Below are positions 27,943 through 36,309 of a stretch of 64,000 nt of DNA, in pieces. The translations under genes and the position numbers were made by a program. This stretch comes from Cohnella rhizoplanae (lineage in GTDB: Bacteria > Bacillota > Bacilli > Paenibacillales > Paenibacillaceae): assembly GCF_948329515.1 (NCBI RefSeq), contig NZ_CAOJCN010000012.1, positions 1 to 64,000 of the forward strand, read 5' to 3'. Under the pieces are notes generated by a model, which saw only the letters and a program-made list of their open reading frames with translations, ran no database searches and was not told where the DNA came from. How positions within the stretch are numbered: the stretch's first letter is position 1; every line of letters starts with the position of its first letter.

Positions 27943-27990
27943 GCCCGGCTTTCGAAGGCGCGATATTTCCGCCTCGCAGCCGGGTTTTTT
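27943..27990 (+). terminator. Intrinsic terminator after the SLH gene
   Basis: CCCGGCT ... AGCCGGG forms the base of a hairpin, with an inner GGCG/CGCC pair and a 6-T run after it. It closes the lyase-SLH unit and lies before the convergent AraC gene. Confidence 0.8.
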
Positions 27991-28012
27991 CGCGATCGTC
28001 GCGCTTCTTCCG

Positions 28013-29629
28013 TCACCTGCCCATGGCCTGCAGCACGTCGCTGATCTTGCGGCTATGGGATAGTACGCCATAGTTCATCCAGGCAAGAAAATCGACCTCG
28101 TACACGCGGCGTGCTCTGACGGCGCGCAGACTTTTCCATACGCCGGAATCGAGCAATGCCCGGCCCTCTTCTTCGCCCTCGAAGGTAATGAACAAATGAT
28201 CGGCATCCAGCTCCTGCAGCTCCTCAAGCGACAGACTGACCCTTCGAACGCCTGAAGCCAACCTGCGTACAAGGTCCGGCTCGGTTAGACCGAGACCGCG
28301 GTAGAGGAGCGGTCCCGTATAGCCGCAATCTCCGCCGCCGTACAGCACGATCGACTGCCCCGAAATTCTCAGCACGGCTACGGACTCCTTGGCTGAATGG
28401 CGCCCCAGCCGAAAACGAGCCTCCGCGATTTGACGTTCCAGCCGTTCGACGGCCGCCGTCGCTTCTTGCTGTCTGCCCAGGACATTTCCGATCGATCTGA
28501 GCATCAATCTCCAATCTTCCCCGGCAAAGGGAATTTTAAAAACGGGCGATATCCGGCTGTACTGCTCCAAATTCCATCTCCGGTGACCTTCGTTCAAGAG
28601 GATGAAGTCGGGCTGATGGCTGGAGAGGACCTTGCAATCGTCACCTACTATATCGAAGTCGGGCACGCCGTACAGCCCCAAGTATTCTTGTCTGCCCCAT
28701 TCGCGATGGAAAAATTGCAAGATAGGCGTAACGCCCAACGCGACAAGGTAATCTTCCATAAAAGGAGCGAAAATGCGTGTTTTTCCGCTGTTCCGGCTGC
28801 GGTACTGCCCAGGCGTGATTCCAATTTTTTGCTTAAATTTTCGATTGAAGTAATATTCGTTGCTGTATCCGACCGCCAGCGCGATCTGCTTCAGCTTGTC
28901 GCCGGTCAGCAGCAGCAGCTCCTGCGCCTTGTCGATACGAACGGTGTTCAGGAAGTCGACCGGCAGCTGTCCCGTCTCTTCCTTGAATAGCTGCGTATAG
29001 CGCCAACGGTTGGTTGCCGACATATCGGCGAGCCGACCGATGGACATCGGCTGCGCGTAATGCGCTCTTACATATTCGATAGAGCGGGCCACGGCCTGCC
29101 GCTGCGAATGTTCGCCGGCTACCGAGCTGCGGTAAGCTCTAAGCATGGAGAGCAGCAGGGACTGAAAACGAATCTGCCGTTCCAGCCGTTCCAGTTCGTC
29201 GCCTTCGATCCGGCTGCGGTGCAATTGCTCCGCCTCCAGCAGCATGCCGCCAGCGGAATCGCCAAATTGGTGCACCCACGAAACGAGCCAATCATCGAGC
29301 GTCGCAAGTCCGGTCATACTCGCGGCCGAATGTTGAAGCCCCGCTGTATCGAATTCGAATCGGTAGCCCGTCAGCCCAGCTTCTCCGGCTTCCAGCCGGC
29401 AGATCGCAAGAGGATGCAGCATCAGGCAGGCGCCTTGCAGGAGGGCGGCCTCTCTATTTTCCAGCAGCCCCTGTCCGACACCATCCGTGATCAATAGCAT
29501 CATATAGACCCTTGACGACATCGCGTTCGCTCGTCCGGCCTCGATTTGAAATGCTTCTGTATCCGCCAGTCGGAGCTGAACCGCTCCCTTAGCAGGCGTC
29601 GCCGCACCGTTCTGCCAATCGTTTGTCAT
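28013..29629 (-). CDS. AraC-family regulator with siderophore-binding-protein sensor domain (Btr/YbbB-like)
   Basis: 538 aa. The ATG at 29629 follows GTGGAGG at 4-5 nt; a GTG 12 nt further upstream overlaps that site. Order: N-terminal cupin-like region (about 10-160), AraC double helix-turn-helix (about 175-280, SNEYYFNRKFKQKIGITPG), then a class III periplasmic-binding-protein domain (about 285-538) without a signal peptide. The same layout is known from Bacillus Btr, which binds bacillibactin and activates its uptake genes. The sensor domain is visibly paralogous to the lipoprotein 29752-30783 (ALGVTPI followed by W and GRQEYLGL versus GKQDYLNL). It probably activates the upstream lipoprotein gene, and others elsewhere, when ferric siderophore enters. 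Confidence 0.88.
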   Translation of the reverse strand: MTNDWQNGAATPAKGAVQLRLADTEAFQIEAGRANAMSSRVYMMLLITDGVGQGLLENREAALLQGACLMLHPLAICRLEAGEAGLTGYRFEFDTAGLQHSAASMTGLATLDDWLVSWVHQFGDSAGGMLLEAEQLHRSRIEGDELERLERQIRFQSLLLSMLRAYRSSVAGEHSQRQAVARSIEYVRAHYAQPMSIGRLADMSATNRWRYTQLFKEETGQLPVDFLNTVRIDKAQELLLLTGDKLKQIALAVGYSNEYYFNRKFKQKIGITPGQYRSRNSGKTRIFAPFMEDYLVALGVTPILQFFHREWGRQEYLGLYGVPDFDIVGDDCKVLSSHQPDFILLNEGHRRWNLEQYSRISPVFKIPFAGEDWRLMLRSIGNVLGRQQEATAAVERLERQIAEARFRLGRHSAKESVAVLRISGQSIVLYGGGDCGYTGPLLYRGLGLTEPDLVRRLASGVRRVSLSLEELQELDADHLFITFEGEEEGRALLDSGVWKSLRAVRARRVYEVDFLAWMNYGVLSHSRKISDVLQAMGR

Positions 29630-29644
29630 CGGGGCCTCCACAAT

Positions 29645-29659
29645 TGATAATCATTCTCA
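29645..29659 (-). promoter_or_regulatory. Fur box upstream of the AraC-type regulator
   Basis: TGATAATCATTCTCA matches the Bacillus Fur 7-1-7 consensus TGATAATNATTATCA at all but one of the fourteen fixed positions. It lies directly before the ribosome-binding site, so Fur would repress the regulator when iron is plentiful. Confidence 0.75.
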
Positions 29660-29682
29660 ACTATTATCCGTCTAGTTTAAAT

Positions 29683-29723
29683 AAAAAAAAGGAGCGCTTC
29701 AATCCTAAAATTGAAGAGCCCCC
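29683..29723 (-). terminator. Intrinsic terminator after the siderophore-binding lipoprotein gene
   Basis: Read on the minus strand, a GC-rich arm plus CTTCAAT pairs with ATTGAAG plus the returning arm, followed by eight T. It separates the lipoprotein transcript from the regulator gene, which therefore needs its own promoter. Confidence 0.8.
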
Positions 29724-29751
29724 GATATGAATGCTTATATTCGCTTCTTCT

Positions 29752-30783
29752 TTACTTCACCATAAGCTTCAGAAGATCGTCGATCTTCATGCCGTTCGCC
29801 GTGATCGCGCCGCTCTGCCAGTGGCTGCGTTCGACCTTGTACACATGGCCGTTTTTGAAAGCGGGCACCGATTGCCAAAGCGGACTATCCAGCAAGGAAA
29901 ACGCCTCTTGATTGTCTGCCGTCTGCCAGTCTCCGTTGGACGGAATCACGATGATGTGATCCGCATCCAGCAGCGAGAACGCTTCTTCGGATAGAATCTC
30001 TTGGAATTCCGTCATTTTTTTCACCATCGGGTGCGGCGTAAGCCCCAGTTCGTCGAACAAAAGACTGCCCACAAAACGGTTGTTGACGCCGAACAATGCG
30101 ATCGTCCGCTCGCCGACATTGACGCGGATAACCGCTAACGTCTCTTGGCCGACGGCTTGCGCCAGTTTGGCCTTGGCGTCCGCTACCTTAGCTTCATAGG
30201 CCGCAGCCACGCTCTCGGCTTTCTCGGGCATGCCGATGACATCGCCGATCGTCTTCAGAATTTGTTCCGAGCTCTGAAGGATGTCCTCGGGCAGCCTGAA
30301 GGTCGGCGCCACCTTGGCATATTGATCGTAGGCCGCCCGATCCACGGCGCCGTCGACGATGATGAGATCTGGACTTTGCGCGAGCAGCGCCTCGATGCTG
30401 CCGGTCGTATCGAACAGGGGGGCGTCCAGGTTCAGATAGTCCTGCTTGCCCCAGTTCGGATTGTACCACTGGACGATCGGCGTCACGCCCAGCGCCTTTA
30501 AGTAGTCTTCCAGATAGATGGCCGCGATCCGCTTCGGATGCGCAGGCACGGTCACTTCGCCGAATTCATCCGTGACGACCCGCGTTTCGTCATCCGCCGA
30601 TGCTTCGGCGCCCGATGCAGCCGCCCCCTGCGAAGACTGCGCGTTTTCCGCCGCTGCGCTCTGAGAGACGGAGGGCGTCGAAGGCTCGCTTGGCTTGTCC
30701 TCCCCGGCCCCGCATCCCGCTAATAAACCTACCCACAATACAGCCGCCATCGTTAACGCCGTTTTCTTCATCCATCCGGACAT
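29752..30783 (-). CDS. Iron-siderophore ABC transporter substrate-binding lipoprotein
   Basis: 343 aa. A signal peptide ends in the lipobox LAGC with Cys24, followed by a Ser/Ala/Glu-rich spacer (25-65) and a class III binding-protein fold with a rigid inter-lobe helix, as in FeuA/FhuD/FecB proteins. It captures ferric siderophore at the outer face of the membrane. No permease or ATPase gene is adjacent, so it must work with a transporter encoded elsewhere. GGGGAGAA precedes the ATG at 30783; an internal ATG (MKKTALTM) four codons later is an alternative. It is monocistronic between a Fur-covered promoter and a terminator. Confidence 0.9.
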   Translation of the reverse strand: MSGWMKKTALTMAAVLWVGLLAGCGAGEDKPSEPSTPSVSQSAAAENAQSSQGAAASGAEASADDETRVVTDEFGEVTVPAHPKRIAAIYLEDYLKALGVTPIVQWYNPNWGKQDYLNLDAPLFDTTGSIEALLAQSPDLIIVDGAVDRAAYDQYAKVAPTFRLPEDILQSSEQILKTIGDVIGMPEKAESVAAAYEAKVADAKAKLAQAVGQETLAVIRVNVGERTIALFGVNNRFVGSLLFDELGLTPHPMVKKMTEFQEILSEEAFSLLDADHIIVIPSNGDWQTADNQEAFSLLDSPLWQSVPAFKNGHVYKVERSHWQSGAITANGMKIDDLLKLMVK

Positions 30784-30805
30784 TTCTCATTTCTCCCCTG
30801 GTTGT

Positions 30806-30833
30806 ATTATCACTGATATTCATTCTCAGTCAA
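30806..30833 (-). promoter_or_regulatory. Promoter of the siderophore-binding lipoprotein gene
   Basis: On the minus strand TTGACT (30833-30828), a 16-bp spacer and GATAAT (30811-30806) make a good sigma-A promoter about 25 bp upstream of the start codon. Confidence 0.7.
30814..30828 (-). promoter_or_regulatory. Fur box within the lipoprotein promoter
   Basis: TGATATTCATTCTCA matches the 7-1-7 Fur consensus at twelve of fourteen fixed positions. It fills the spacer between the -35 and -10 elements, a classic repressing position. Confidence 0.7.
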
Positions 30834-30903
30834 TAAACCTAGGGTAGCGCACGGGGGAATGGGAAACAATGCACTTTTTATCGCGGATTTTTTATACAAA
30901 TTA

Positions 30904-32550
30904 TTAGCTTTCGGTTCCCAGCAGCGCTTCCAGCATCGCTACGCCCAGGACGCGGTCGAACGGTCCCCAAGCAATATCTTCATTTCCGAACGTGTGGTTG
31001 ACCATGTTGCCCTTGAGTTCCGTCACGAAATATTTGCCGTAACGGTGCAGATTGTCGAAGTATTCGAACCCGCCGACGAAAGCCACGCCGTATTCGGCAG
31101 CCAGTCTGCGGTACAACGCGTAAATCCGGCGAATATTGCGCTTCGCGCCGTGCTTCGTAAAGAGCGGATTGACGCCGTTCGCCATCACGATCATGCAAGC
31201 CGCGCCGTATGCGAGGATTCGCTCCAAGATCGCTCTGACCGTCCGTTCGATATCCGCTTCGACGTGACCGGAGCAGGCGTCGTTGATCAGATATTCGAGC
31301 ACGACGAGGTCGGGCGCCGTCGCAAGCACCTCTTTTTCCAGCCGATGAATGCCCATGGCCGATTGCTCTCCGCCGACCGCGACGTTCGAGCTGAACAGTC
31401 TGGCGTCCGGGTACTTTGCACGGAGGCCCGACATCACCTGATAGGGCCACAAGCCCGCGCGGGTCGCGCTCTCGCCGAAAAAAGCGATGCGCTGCGCGCG
31501 CCCGGAAGCCAGCGCTTGCCGGAATGCGTCGAGATGACCGGTCTGCTCCAGCGGAATCGACGCCGACGGCGAGGCGCCGGCAAGCTCGGTTCGGCGATTC
31601 AGGATCATCTCCGGGATCGCTTCGATTGTGAATTTCAGGCGCGCTTCGGCGCCGTCGCGGGGAGGGTGCGTAAAAGCGAGCTCGAGTCCCCAGTCGACCT
31701 CGAAGCCGTAAGCCGTCTCCATGACAAGCGGGAGCGCTTCGCTCCATTCGAACGTACGGGGCGTCGTCCAGCGCAGGGATTCCTGCGCCAGCGTCAGTCC
31801 GGTGCCGTAGTCTTCGCCACTCGCGCCGATCCGGATCCGGGGACGGCCGCCGGGATTCGGCTCGATCTCGACATAGTACGTCCGGCGCGTCATATCCTCG
31901 AATCGGCCGCGGAGCATGACCGGCGGCGCGGACGTGGTCATGCTCGACAGCGCGCTCTCCCCGCCATAGACGCAGGACTGCCCCCACCCGGTGAATATAT
32001 GGGCCAGCACGAAGCCTTCCCTGACGAACGGCGGCTCGGGCAGCAGAAGCTCTCTGGAATCGGGGGCGTCGACATCCCCTTCGACGACCGCCAGCGTACC
32101 GTCGTCATGGAGTACGACCGCGTCGTACCGGCATAGCCAGACCGCATAATCGAGCGAGAGCGTCTCGCCCTCAGCGATGCGGCCGCCAGGCATTCGCTTC
32201 ACGGTACCCCAATGATAGTCGTACGTATAGTCGGCATCGGGCGCATACTTCGTCTCGCGGTCGCTCGAATAAACCGACAGCGTACCCGGTACCATGCGCT
32301 GGTAGGGCACGCCGCCGCTGCCGCGAATATCTTCGCCGTTCCACCAGGAAGGAGAGGCGGTACCTTCGCCGCGGATCTTGTAGACCTGGTCGCGGTACTG
32401 CCTCCGCCCGGCCGGCCGGATCGCCAGCTTCGCTTCTCGAGGCACCTCGATGACGCGGTCCGCTATCGCAAGAATGCCGGGTCGTACGACAACCGCCATC
32501 GACGCGGGAACGGTAGAGACGACGGAAAGGCCGGAAACCTGCGCGTTCAA
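30904..32550 (-). CDS. SGNH/GDSL-family hydrolase with N-terminal beta domain
   Basis: 548 aa from a TTG start at 32550, preceded by AAGGAGTGA at good spacing. The N-terminal 330 residues are beta-rich and not assigned to a family. The C-terminal part is an SGNH hydrolase: FFGESATRAG supplies the block I nucleophile Ser361, NVAVGGE is block II, YLINDA is block III, and a His in VNHTFG is the candidate catalytic base. There is no signal peptide. Such enzymes are often esterases that deacetylate sugars or lipids; the substrate cannot be told. It is flanked by unrelated genes and appears monocistronic. Confidence 0.75.
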   Translation of the reverse strand: MNAQVSGLSVVSTVPASMAVVVRPGILAIADRVIEVPREAKLAIRPAGRRQYRDQVYKIRGEGTASPSWWNGEDIRGSGGVPYQRMVPGTLSVYSSDRETKYAPDADYTYDYHWGTVKRMPGGRIAEGETLSLDYAVWLCRYDAVVLHDDGTLAVVEGDVDAPDSRELLLPEPPFVREGFVLAHIFTGWGQSCVYGGESALSSMTTSAPPVMLRGRFEDMTRRTYYVEIEPNPGGRPRIRIGASGEDYGTGLTLAQESLRWTTPRTFEWSEALPLVMETAYGFEVDWGLELAFTHPPRDGAEARLKFTIEAIPEMILNRRTELAGASPSASIPLEQTGHLDAFRQALASGRAQRIAFFGESATRAGLWPYQVMSGLRAKYPDARLFSSNVAVGGEQSAMGIHRLEKEVLATAPDLVVLEYLINDACSGHVEADIERTVRAILERILAYGAACMIVMANGVNPLFTKHGAKRNIRRIYALYRRLAAEYGVAFVGGFEYFDNLHRYGKYFVTELKGNMVNHTFGNEDIAWGPFDRVLGVAMLEALLGTES

Positions 32551-32657
32551 GGGGAGTCACTCCTTCGAGTTCTGTTTAATTTCTCCCTATTGTAAAACGC
32601 TTCCCTCCGAACCTATATAGATAATCGTACATTCGCTTATTGAATATTGTGAAGCCT

Positions 32658-32837
32658 CTACTTTCCCCAGCGAATAAACTTGTTCATGAGTGTGTAAAAA
32701 GGGCTCGAATCCAGCTCGTTCAAGCCGCTCAGGTCGCCGATCAGATCGGCGAACAGGAAGGGCAGCAGCCCGATCGCGAGCGCGGCGACGATGATCCCGA
32801 CGATTAAGCTCCGCATCAATCGGCTCCAAGCGATCAT
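32658..32837 (-). CDS. Small membrane protein of unknown function
   Basis: 59 aa. The ATG at 32837 lies 9 nt after AAGGAG; an ATG three codons earlier directly touches that site and is unlikely. One long hydrophobic stretch (about 8-33, ending in a Phe-Ala-Asp turn) and a basic C-terminus (KFIRWGK) suggest a single-pass or hairpin membrane peptide. It lies about 80 bp downstream of yhbH on the same strand and may be co-expressed during sporulation. No family was recognised. Confidence 0.6.
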   Translation of the reverse strand: MIAWSRLMRSLIVGIIVAALAIGLLPFLFADLIGDLSGLNELDSSPFYTLMNKFIRWGK

Positions 32838-32918
32838 AAGGCTCATCTCCTTAATTCGATTTCCGCTTACGGCGAAGAAGCGATCGCTCCCGAGAGGGGG
32901 GCGATCGCTTTCTCGTGC

Positions 32919-34064
32919 TTATACGACGACTTCCCGCTTCTTGAAAAACGTCTTCAGCGCGTTGTACACCTCGGACTTCTCGCGGATGACGTAGTAGAGG
33001 AACTGCTGGTGGTCCAGATGCTTGTAGGCCGACATGAGCGTACTCGAACGATTGTATTGGTTGACTTCGCCGTAGCCGAAGATGTTGGCCCTGTTCAGCA
33101 GCTCCTTGATCAGCCGTACGCAGCGCTCGTTGTCGCTCGTCAGATTGTCGCCGTCGGAAAAGTGGAACGGGTAGATGTTGTAGCTGGACGTCGGGTACCT
33201 GCTGTCGATGATCTCGAGCGCCTTGATGTAGGCGGAGGAGCAGATCGTGCCGCCGCTCTCCCCGCGCGTGAAGAACTCCTCCTCGGTCACTTCTTTGGCT
33301 TCGGTATGGTGCGCGATAAAAACGATCTCCACCTTTTCGTACTGCCGCCGCAGGAAGCGGGTCATCCAGAAGAAGAAGGAGCGCGCGCAGTACTTTTCGA
33401 ACGAACCCATCGATCCCGACGTATCCATCATCGCGATGATGACGGCATTGTTCTGCGGCTTCACGATCTCCTCCCAGGTCTTGAACCGCAGGTCGTCCGG
33501 CGAGATGCCGGCGATCTCCGAGCGCCCGTCCCGGGCGTTGCGCCGCAGATTCTCGAGGATCGTGCGCTTCTTGTCGATGTTGGACATGATGCCCTTGCGC
33601 CGCACGTCCGTGAACCGGATCTCGGACTGTTCGATGATCTCTTTGTCCTTGCGCTTCAGGTAAGGCAGCTCGAGCTCCTCGAACAGCATGTTCTCGAGCT
33701 CCGCGATCGAGATCTCGGCTTCGACGACGTCCTCGCCAGGCTCGCTGCCCGCGCCATCGCCTTTGCCGCCTTTCGCCGCCGGGTCGGTGCCGAGCACGTC
33801 GCCCACCTGGCTGTCGCCGTCCCCCTGGCCGACATGCTTCTTCTTATTATGGTTGTATACGATATGGTATTCGTCCATGCTGCGGATCGGGATCTTGATG
33901 ATCTGTTTGCCGTTCGACATGATGATATTTTCTTCGGACAGCAGGTCGGGCAGGTTCTGCTTGAGCGCCTCGCGGACCTTTTTCTGGTGACGCGACTGAT
34001 CCTGGTAGCCTTTGCGGTGAAGCGACCAATCTTCTCTCGACAGGATGAACGACGGCTTGTTCAC
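32919..34064 (-). CDS. yhbH: Sporulation protein YhbH (DUF444 family)
   Basis: About 381 aa. The N-terminal part is charged, with a Gly-rich low-complexity segment near residue 90. The C-terminal half contains a von Willebrand A-like fold with the metal-site motif MDTSGSMG. The family is the Firmicute branch of YeaH/YhbH, a sigma-E-dependent mother-cell protein that normally lies with the serine kinase PrkA; prkA is not seen next to it here. Start choice is uncertain: the GTG at 34064 sits 12 nt after AAGGGG, while the GTG at 34076 touches that site and is too close to use. Confidence 0.88.
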   Translation of the reverse strand: MNKPSFILSREDWSLHRKGYQDQSRHQKKVREALKQNLPDLLSEENIIMSNGKQIIKIPIRSMDEYHIVYNHNKKKHVGQGDGDSQVGDVLGTDPAAKGGKGDGAGSEPGEDVVEAEISIAELENMLFEELELPYLKRKDKEIIEQSEIRFTDVRRKGIMSNIDKKRTILENLRRNARDGRSEIAGISPDDLRFKTWEEIVKPQNNAVIIAMMDTSGSMGSFEKYCARSFFFWMTRFLRRQYEKVEIVFIAHHTEAKEVTEEEFFTRGESGGTICSSAYIKALEIIDSRYPTSSYNIYPFHFSDGDNLTSDNERCVRLIKELLNRANIFGYGEVNQYNRSSTLMSAYKHLDHQQFLYYVIREKSEVYNALKTFFKKREVVV

Positions 34065-34271
34065 GATACTTCGCACCCCTTTTCGGCCTTCTGCTCCGGT
34101 ATGGATTTAATATATTCGGCTTCGGCCGTACGATGTGTGCGAATTGGGGCTGCGTGCGCCGGGCCGCTTAATTTTCCGATTCTGAGTCGCATACAATGGG
34201 GTAAAGGGATGAAAAAGAAGTTTTTGAATCATCATGAAAATGATGACAAACGAAAAGGAGCGGTGGGACGG

Positions 34272-34589
34272 GTGAAGGATACGATACAGAGGTTCATCTC
34301 GCTGGGGCTGGGCGTCGTGGTCGCGAGCAAGGAGCAGATCGAGAAGACGGTCGACGAACTGGTGAAAAAAGGGGAAGTCGGGCGCGAGGAGTCCAAGGGG
34401 CTCGTCGACGAACTGATGCGCAAGGGCGCTGAGGCGCGCAGCAAGATCGAAGCGATGGCGCAGGAGAAAGCCGGCGCCTTCAGGGGCGACAACCGGTACG
34501 CGACCCGCGAGGAGCTCGCGGCCAAGCTGGCCGCCGTCGAGCTCAGGCTGGAAGCGCTCGAAGAGAAGATGCGCCAGGCGGAAATGTGA
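34272..34589 (+). CDS. Phasin-like coiled-coil protein
   Basis: 105 aa from a GTG preceded by AAAAGGAG at 11 nt. The ATG at 34209 in the same frame would add 21 basic residues but touches its upstream AAAGGG. An initial hydrophobic helix (FISLGLGVVVASKEQ) is followed by heptad-like charged helices (EELAAKLAAVELRLEALEEKM) that suggest a coiled coil. Similar proteins are annotated as polyhydroxyalkanoate-associated or phasin-family proteins and often precede a UbiB-like gene, as here (13 bp apart). The cellular role is not established. Confidence 0.7.
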   Translation: MKDTIQRFISLGLGVVVASKEQIEKTVDELVKKGEVGREESKGLVDELMRKGAEARSKIEAMAQEKAGAFRGDNRYATREELAAKLAAVELRLEALEEKMRQAEM

Positions 34590-34602
34590 GCGCGGTGCGG
34601 TC

Positions 34603-36276
34603 ATGAGCGCGGGGCAACGGATTCGGCAGCTCAGGCGTTATCGGACGATCGCGGCGGCGCTCGCGCGCAACGGGTTCGGCTACGTGTCCGACGAGCTAGG
34701 TATCGTCGACAAGCTCGCGATCTTCCGCGTGACCGAGCGCAGGGACATCCGGGCGAAGGGCGTCGGAGAGCGGCTGCGCCTCATGCTGGAGGAGCTGGGA
34801 CCGACCTTCGTGAAGCTCGGGCAGTTGGCGAGCACGCGCCCGGATCTGATCCCGCCGTCGATCCTGAAGGAGCTCGAGCATCTGCAGGACCAGGTGCCGG
34901 CGTTCTCCTTCGACGAGGCGTCGCGCATCGTCGAGCGGGAGCTCGGCGCGCCGCTGGACGAGATGTTCGCCCGGTTCGAGGAGACGCCGCTCGCGGCCGC
35001 GTCGATCGGCCAGGTACATCGAGCGACGCTCAGGGACGGGACGGAGGTCGCGGTGAAGGTGCAGCGGCCCGGCATCTCGGCGCAGATGGAGACGGACCTG
35101 GAGATCTTGGCGGACCTGACGCGGCTCGCCGAGCACAGGCTGGAGTGGGCCAGGCAGTACCGCCTGCGGGATATGGTCGAGGAGCTCGCCAAGGCGCTGC
35201 GCGCCGAGCTGGATTACGGCGCAGAGGCCCGCAACGGCGAGCGGTTCGCCAGACTCAGCGAGAAGTGGCCGCATGTGGACGTGCCGGATATCCACTGGGA
35301 TTATTGCTCGCGGCGGGTGCTGACGATGGACTACATAGAAGGCATCAAGCTCTCGGACCGGGCGCTGCTGGACGCGGCGGGGCTGCCGCGGCGGCTGCTC
35401 GCCGAACGCTATGCGGCGACCATTTTCGAGCAGGCGCTCGTCGAGGGCTTTTTCCACGGCGATCCGCATCCGGGCAACGTGCTCGCGCTCCCGGACGGCA
35501 GGCTGGCGCTGCTGGACTTCGGCATGGTCGGGCGCCTGACGCCTTCCGCCAAGCGCAACTTCGCGGGCTTCGTCATCGCGCTGCGCAATCAGAGCACCAA
35601 GGGCGTCCTCCGCGCGATCGGCAATATGGGGGCCATCCCGGAGACGGCGGACGAGGAACGCCTCTACGCGGATATCGACGAGATGCGGGAGAAGTACTAC
35701 AAGGTTCCTTTCGACCAGATCTCGATGGGGGAAGCGGTACAGGACCTGTTCGCCGTCGCGTTCCGCCATCAGATCAGGATCCCGGCGGAGCTGACGCTGC
35801 TCGGCAAGTCGCTGCTCACGATGGAGGGCGTCGTGTCGGCGCTCGATCCGGGGTTCAGCGTCTTCGACGTGGCGGAGCCGTTCGGCAAGAAGCTGCTGCG
35901 CGAGCAGCTCAGTCCGTCGCGGATCGCCATGGCGTGGCTCGAAGAGGCGCCCGAGTTCGCGGACCTCATCCGCGACGTGCCGGCGGGTCTTAAGCAGTGG
36001 TCGTCGCTGGTGCAAAAGGGCCGCCTGCGGGCCGAGGTCGAGCTCGGGAATGCCGACTCCCTCACCCGCAAGCTGAGCCGCATCGGCAACCGTCTCTCGT
36101 TCAGCATCGTGCTGCTGGCGCTCAGCATCATCATGGCCGGGCTCATCATCGGCGCCGCCCTCGGACATGCGGAGACGTCGATCTGGCGCTTCCCCATCAT
36201 CGAGACGGGCTTCGTCATCGCCGCGCTGATGTTCGGCTGGCTCATTTTTGCCATCATTCGTTCCGGTAAATTCTAG
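34603..36276 (+). CDS. UbiB/ABC1 (AarF) family atypical kinase-like protein
   Basis: 557 aa. The family signature is complete: FVKLGQLASTRPD (KxGQ motif), the Ala-rich loop AAASIGQVHRA, the Lys of AVKVQRPG, FHGDPHPGNV (catalytic-loop equivalent) and the metal-binding LLDFGMVG. Two transmembrane helices close the C-terminus (about 497-555). Members are ATP-binding proteins linked to isoprenoid-lipid metabolism and quinone synthesis; in Firmicutes, which make menaquinone, the role is not firmly known. The start has only a weak ribosome-binding site, so coupling to the upstream phasin-like gene is likely. Confidence 0.88.
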   Translation: MSAGQRIRQLRRYRTIAAALARNGFGYVSDELGIVDKLAIFRVTERRDIRAKGVGERLRLMLEELGPTFVKLGQLASTRPDLIPPSILKELEHLQDQVPAFSFDEASRIVERELGAPLDEMFARFEETPLAAASIGQVHRATLRDGTEVAVKVQRPGISAQMETDLEILADLTRLAEHRLEWARQYRLRDMVEELAKALRAELDYGAEARNGERFARLSEKWPHVDVPDIHWDYCSRRVLTMDYIEGIKLSDRALLDAAGLPRRLLAERYAATIFEQALVEGFFHGDPHPGNVLALPDGRLALLDFGMVGRLTPSAKRNFAGFVIALRNQSTKGVLRAIGNMGAIPETADEERLYADIDEMREKYYKVPFDQISMGEAVQDLFAVAFRHQIRIPAELTLLGKSLLTMEGVVSALDPGFSVFDVAEPFGKKLLREQLSPSRIAMAWLEEAPEFADLIRDVPAGLKQWSSLVQKGRLRAEVELGNADSLTRKLSRIGNRLSFSIVLLALSIIMAGLIIGAALGHAETSIWRFPIIETGFVIAALMFGWLIFAIIRSGKF

Positions 36277-36280
36277 CGCG

Positions 36281-36304
36281 GGCCGGCAGCGCTTGCGGCC
36301 GGCC
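36281..36304. terminator. Hairpin between convergent genes
   Basis: GGCCGGC pairs with GCCGGCC around a short loop, followed on the plus side by TGGCTTTATTT. It lies between the stops of the UbiB-like gene and the permease gene and probably ends the former; the T-run is imperfect. Confidence 0.55.
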
Positions 36305-36309
36305 TGGCT

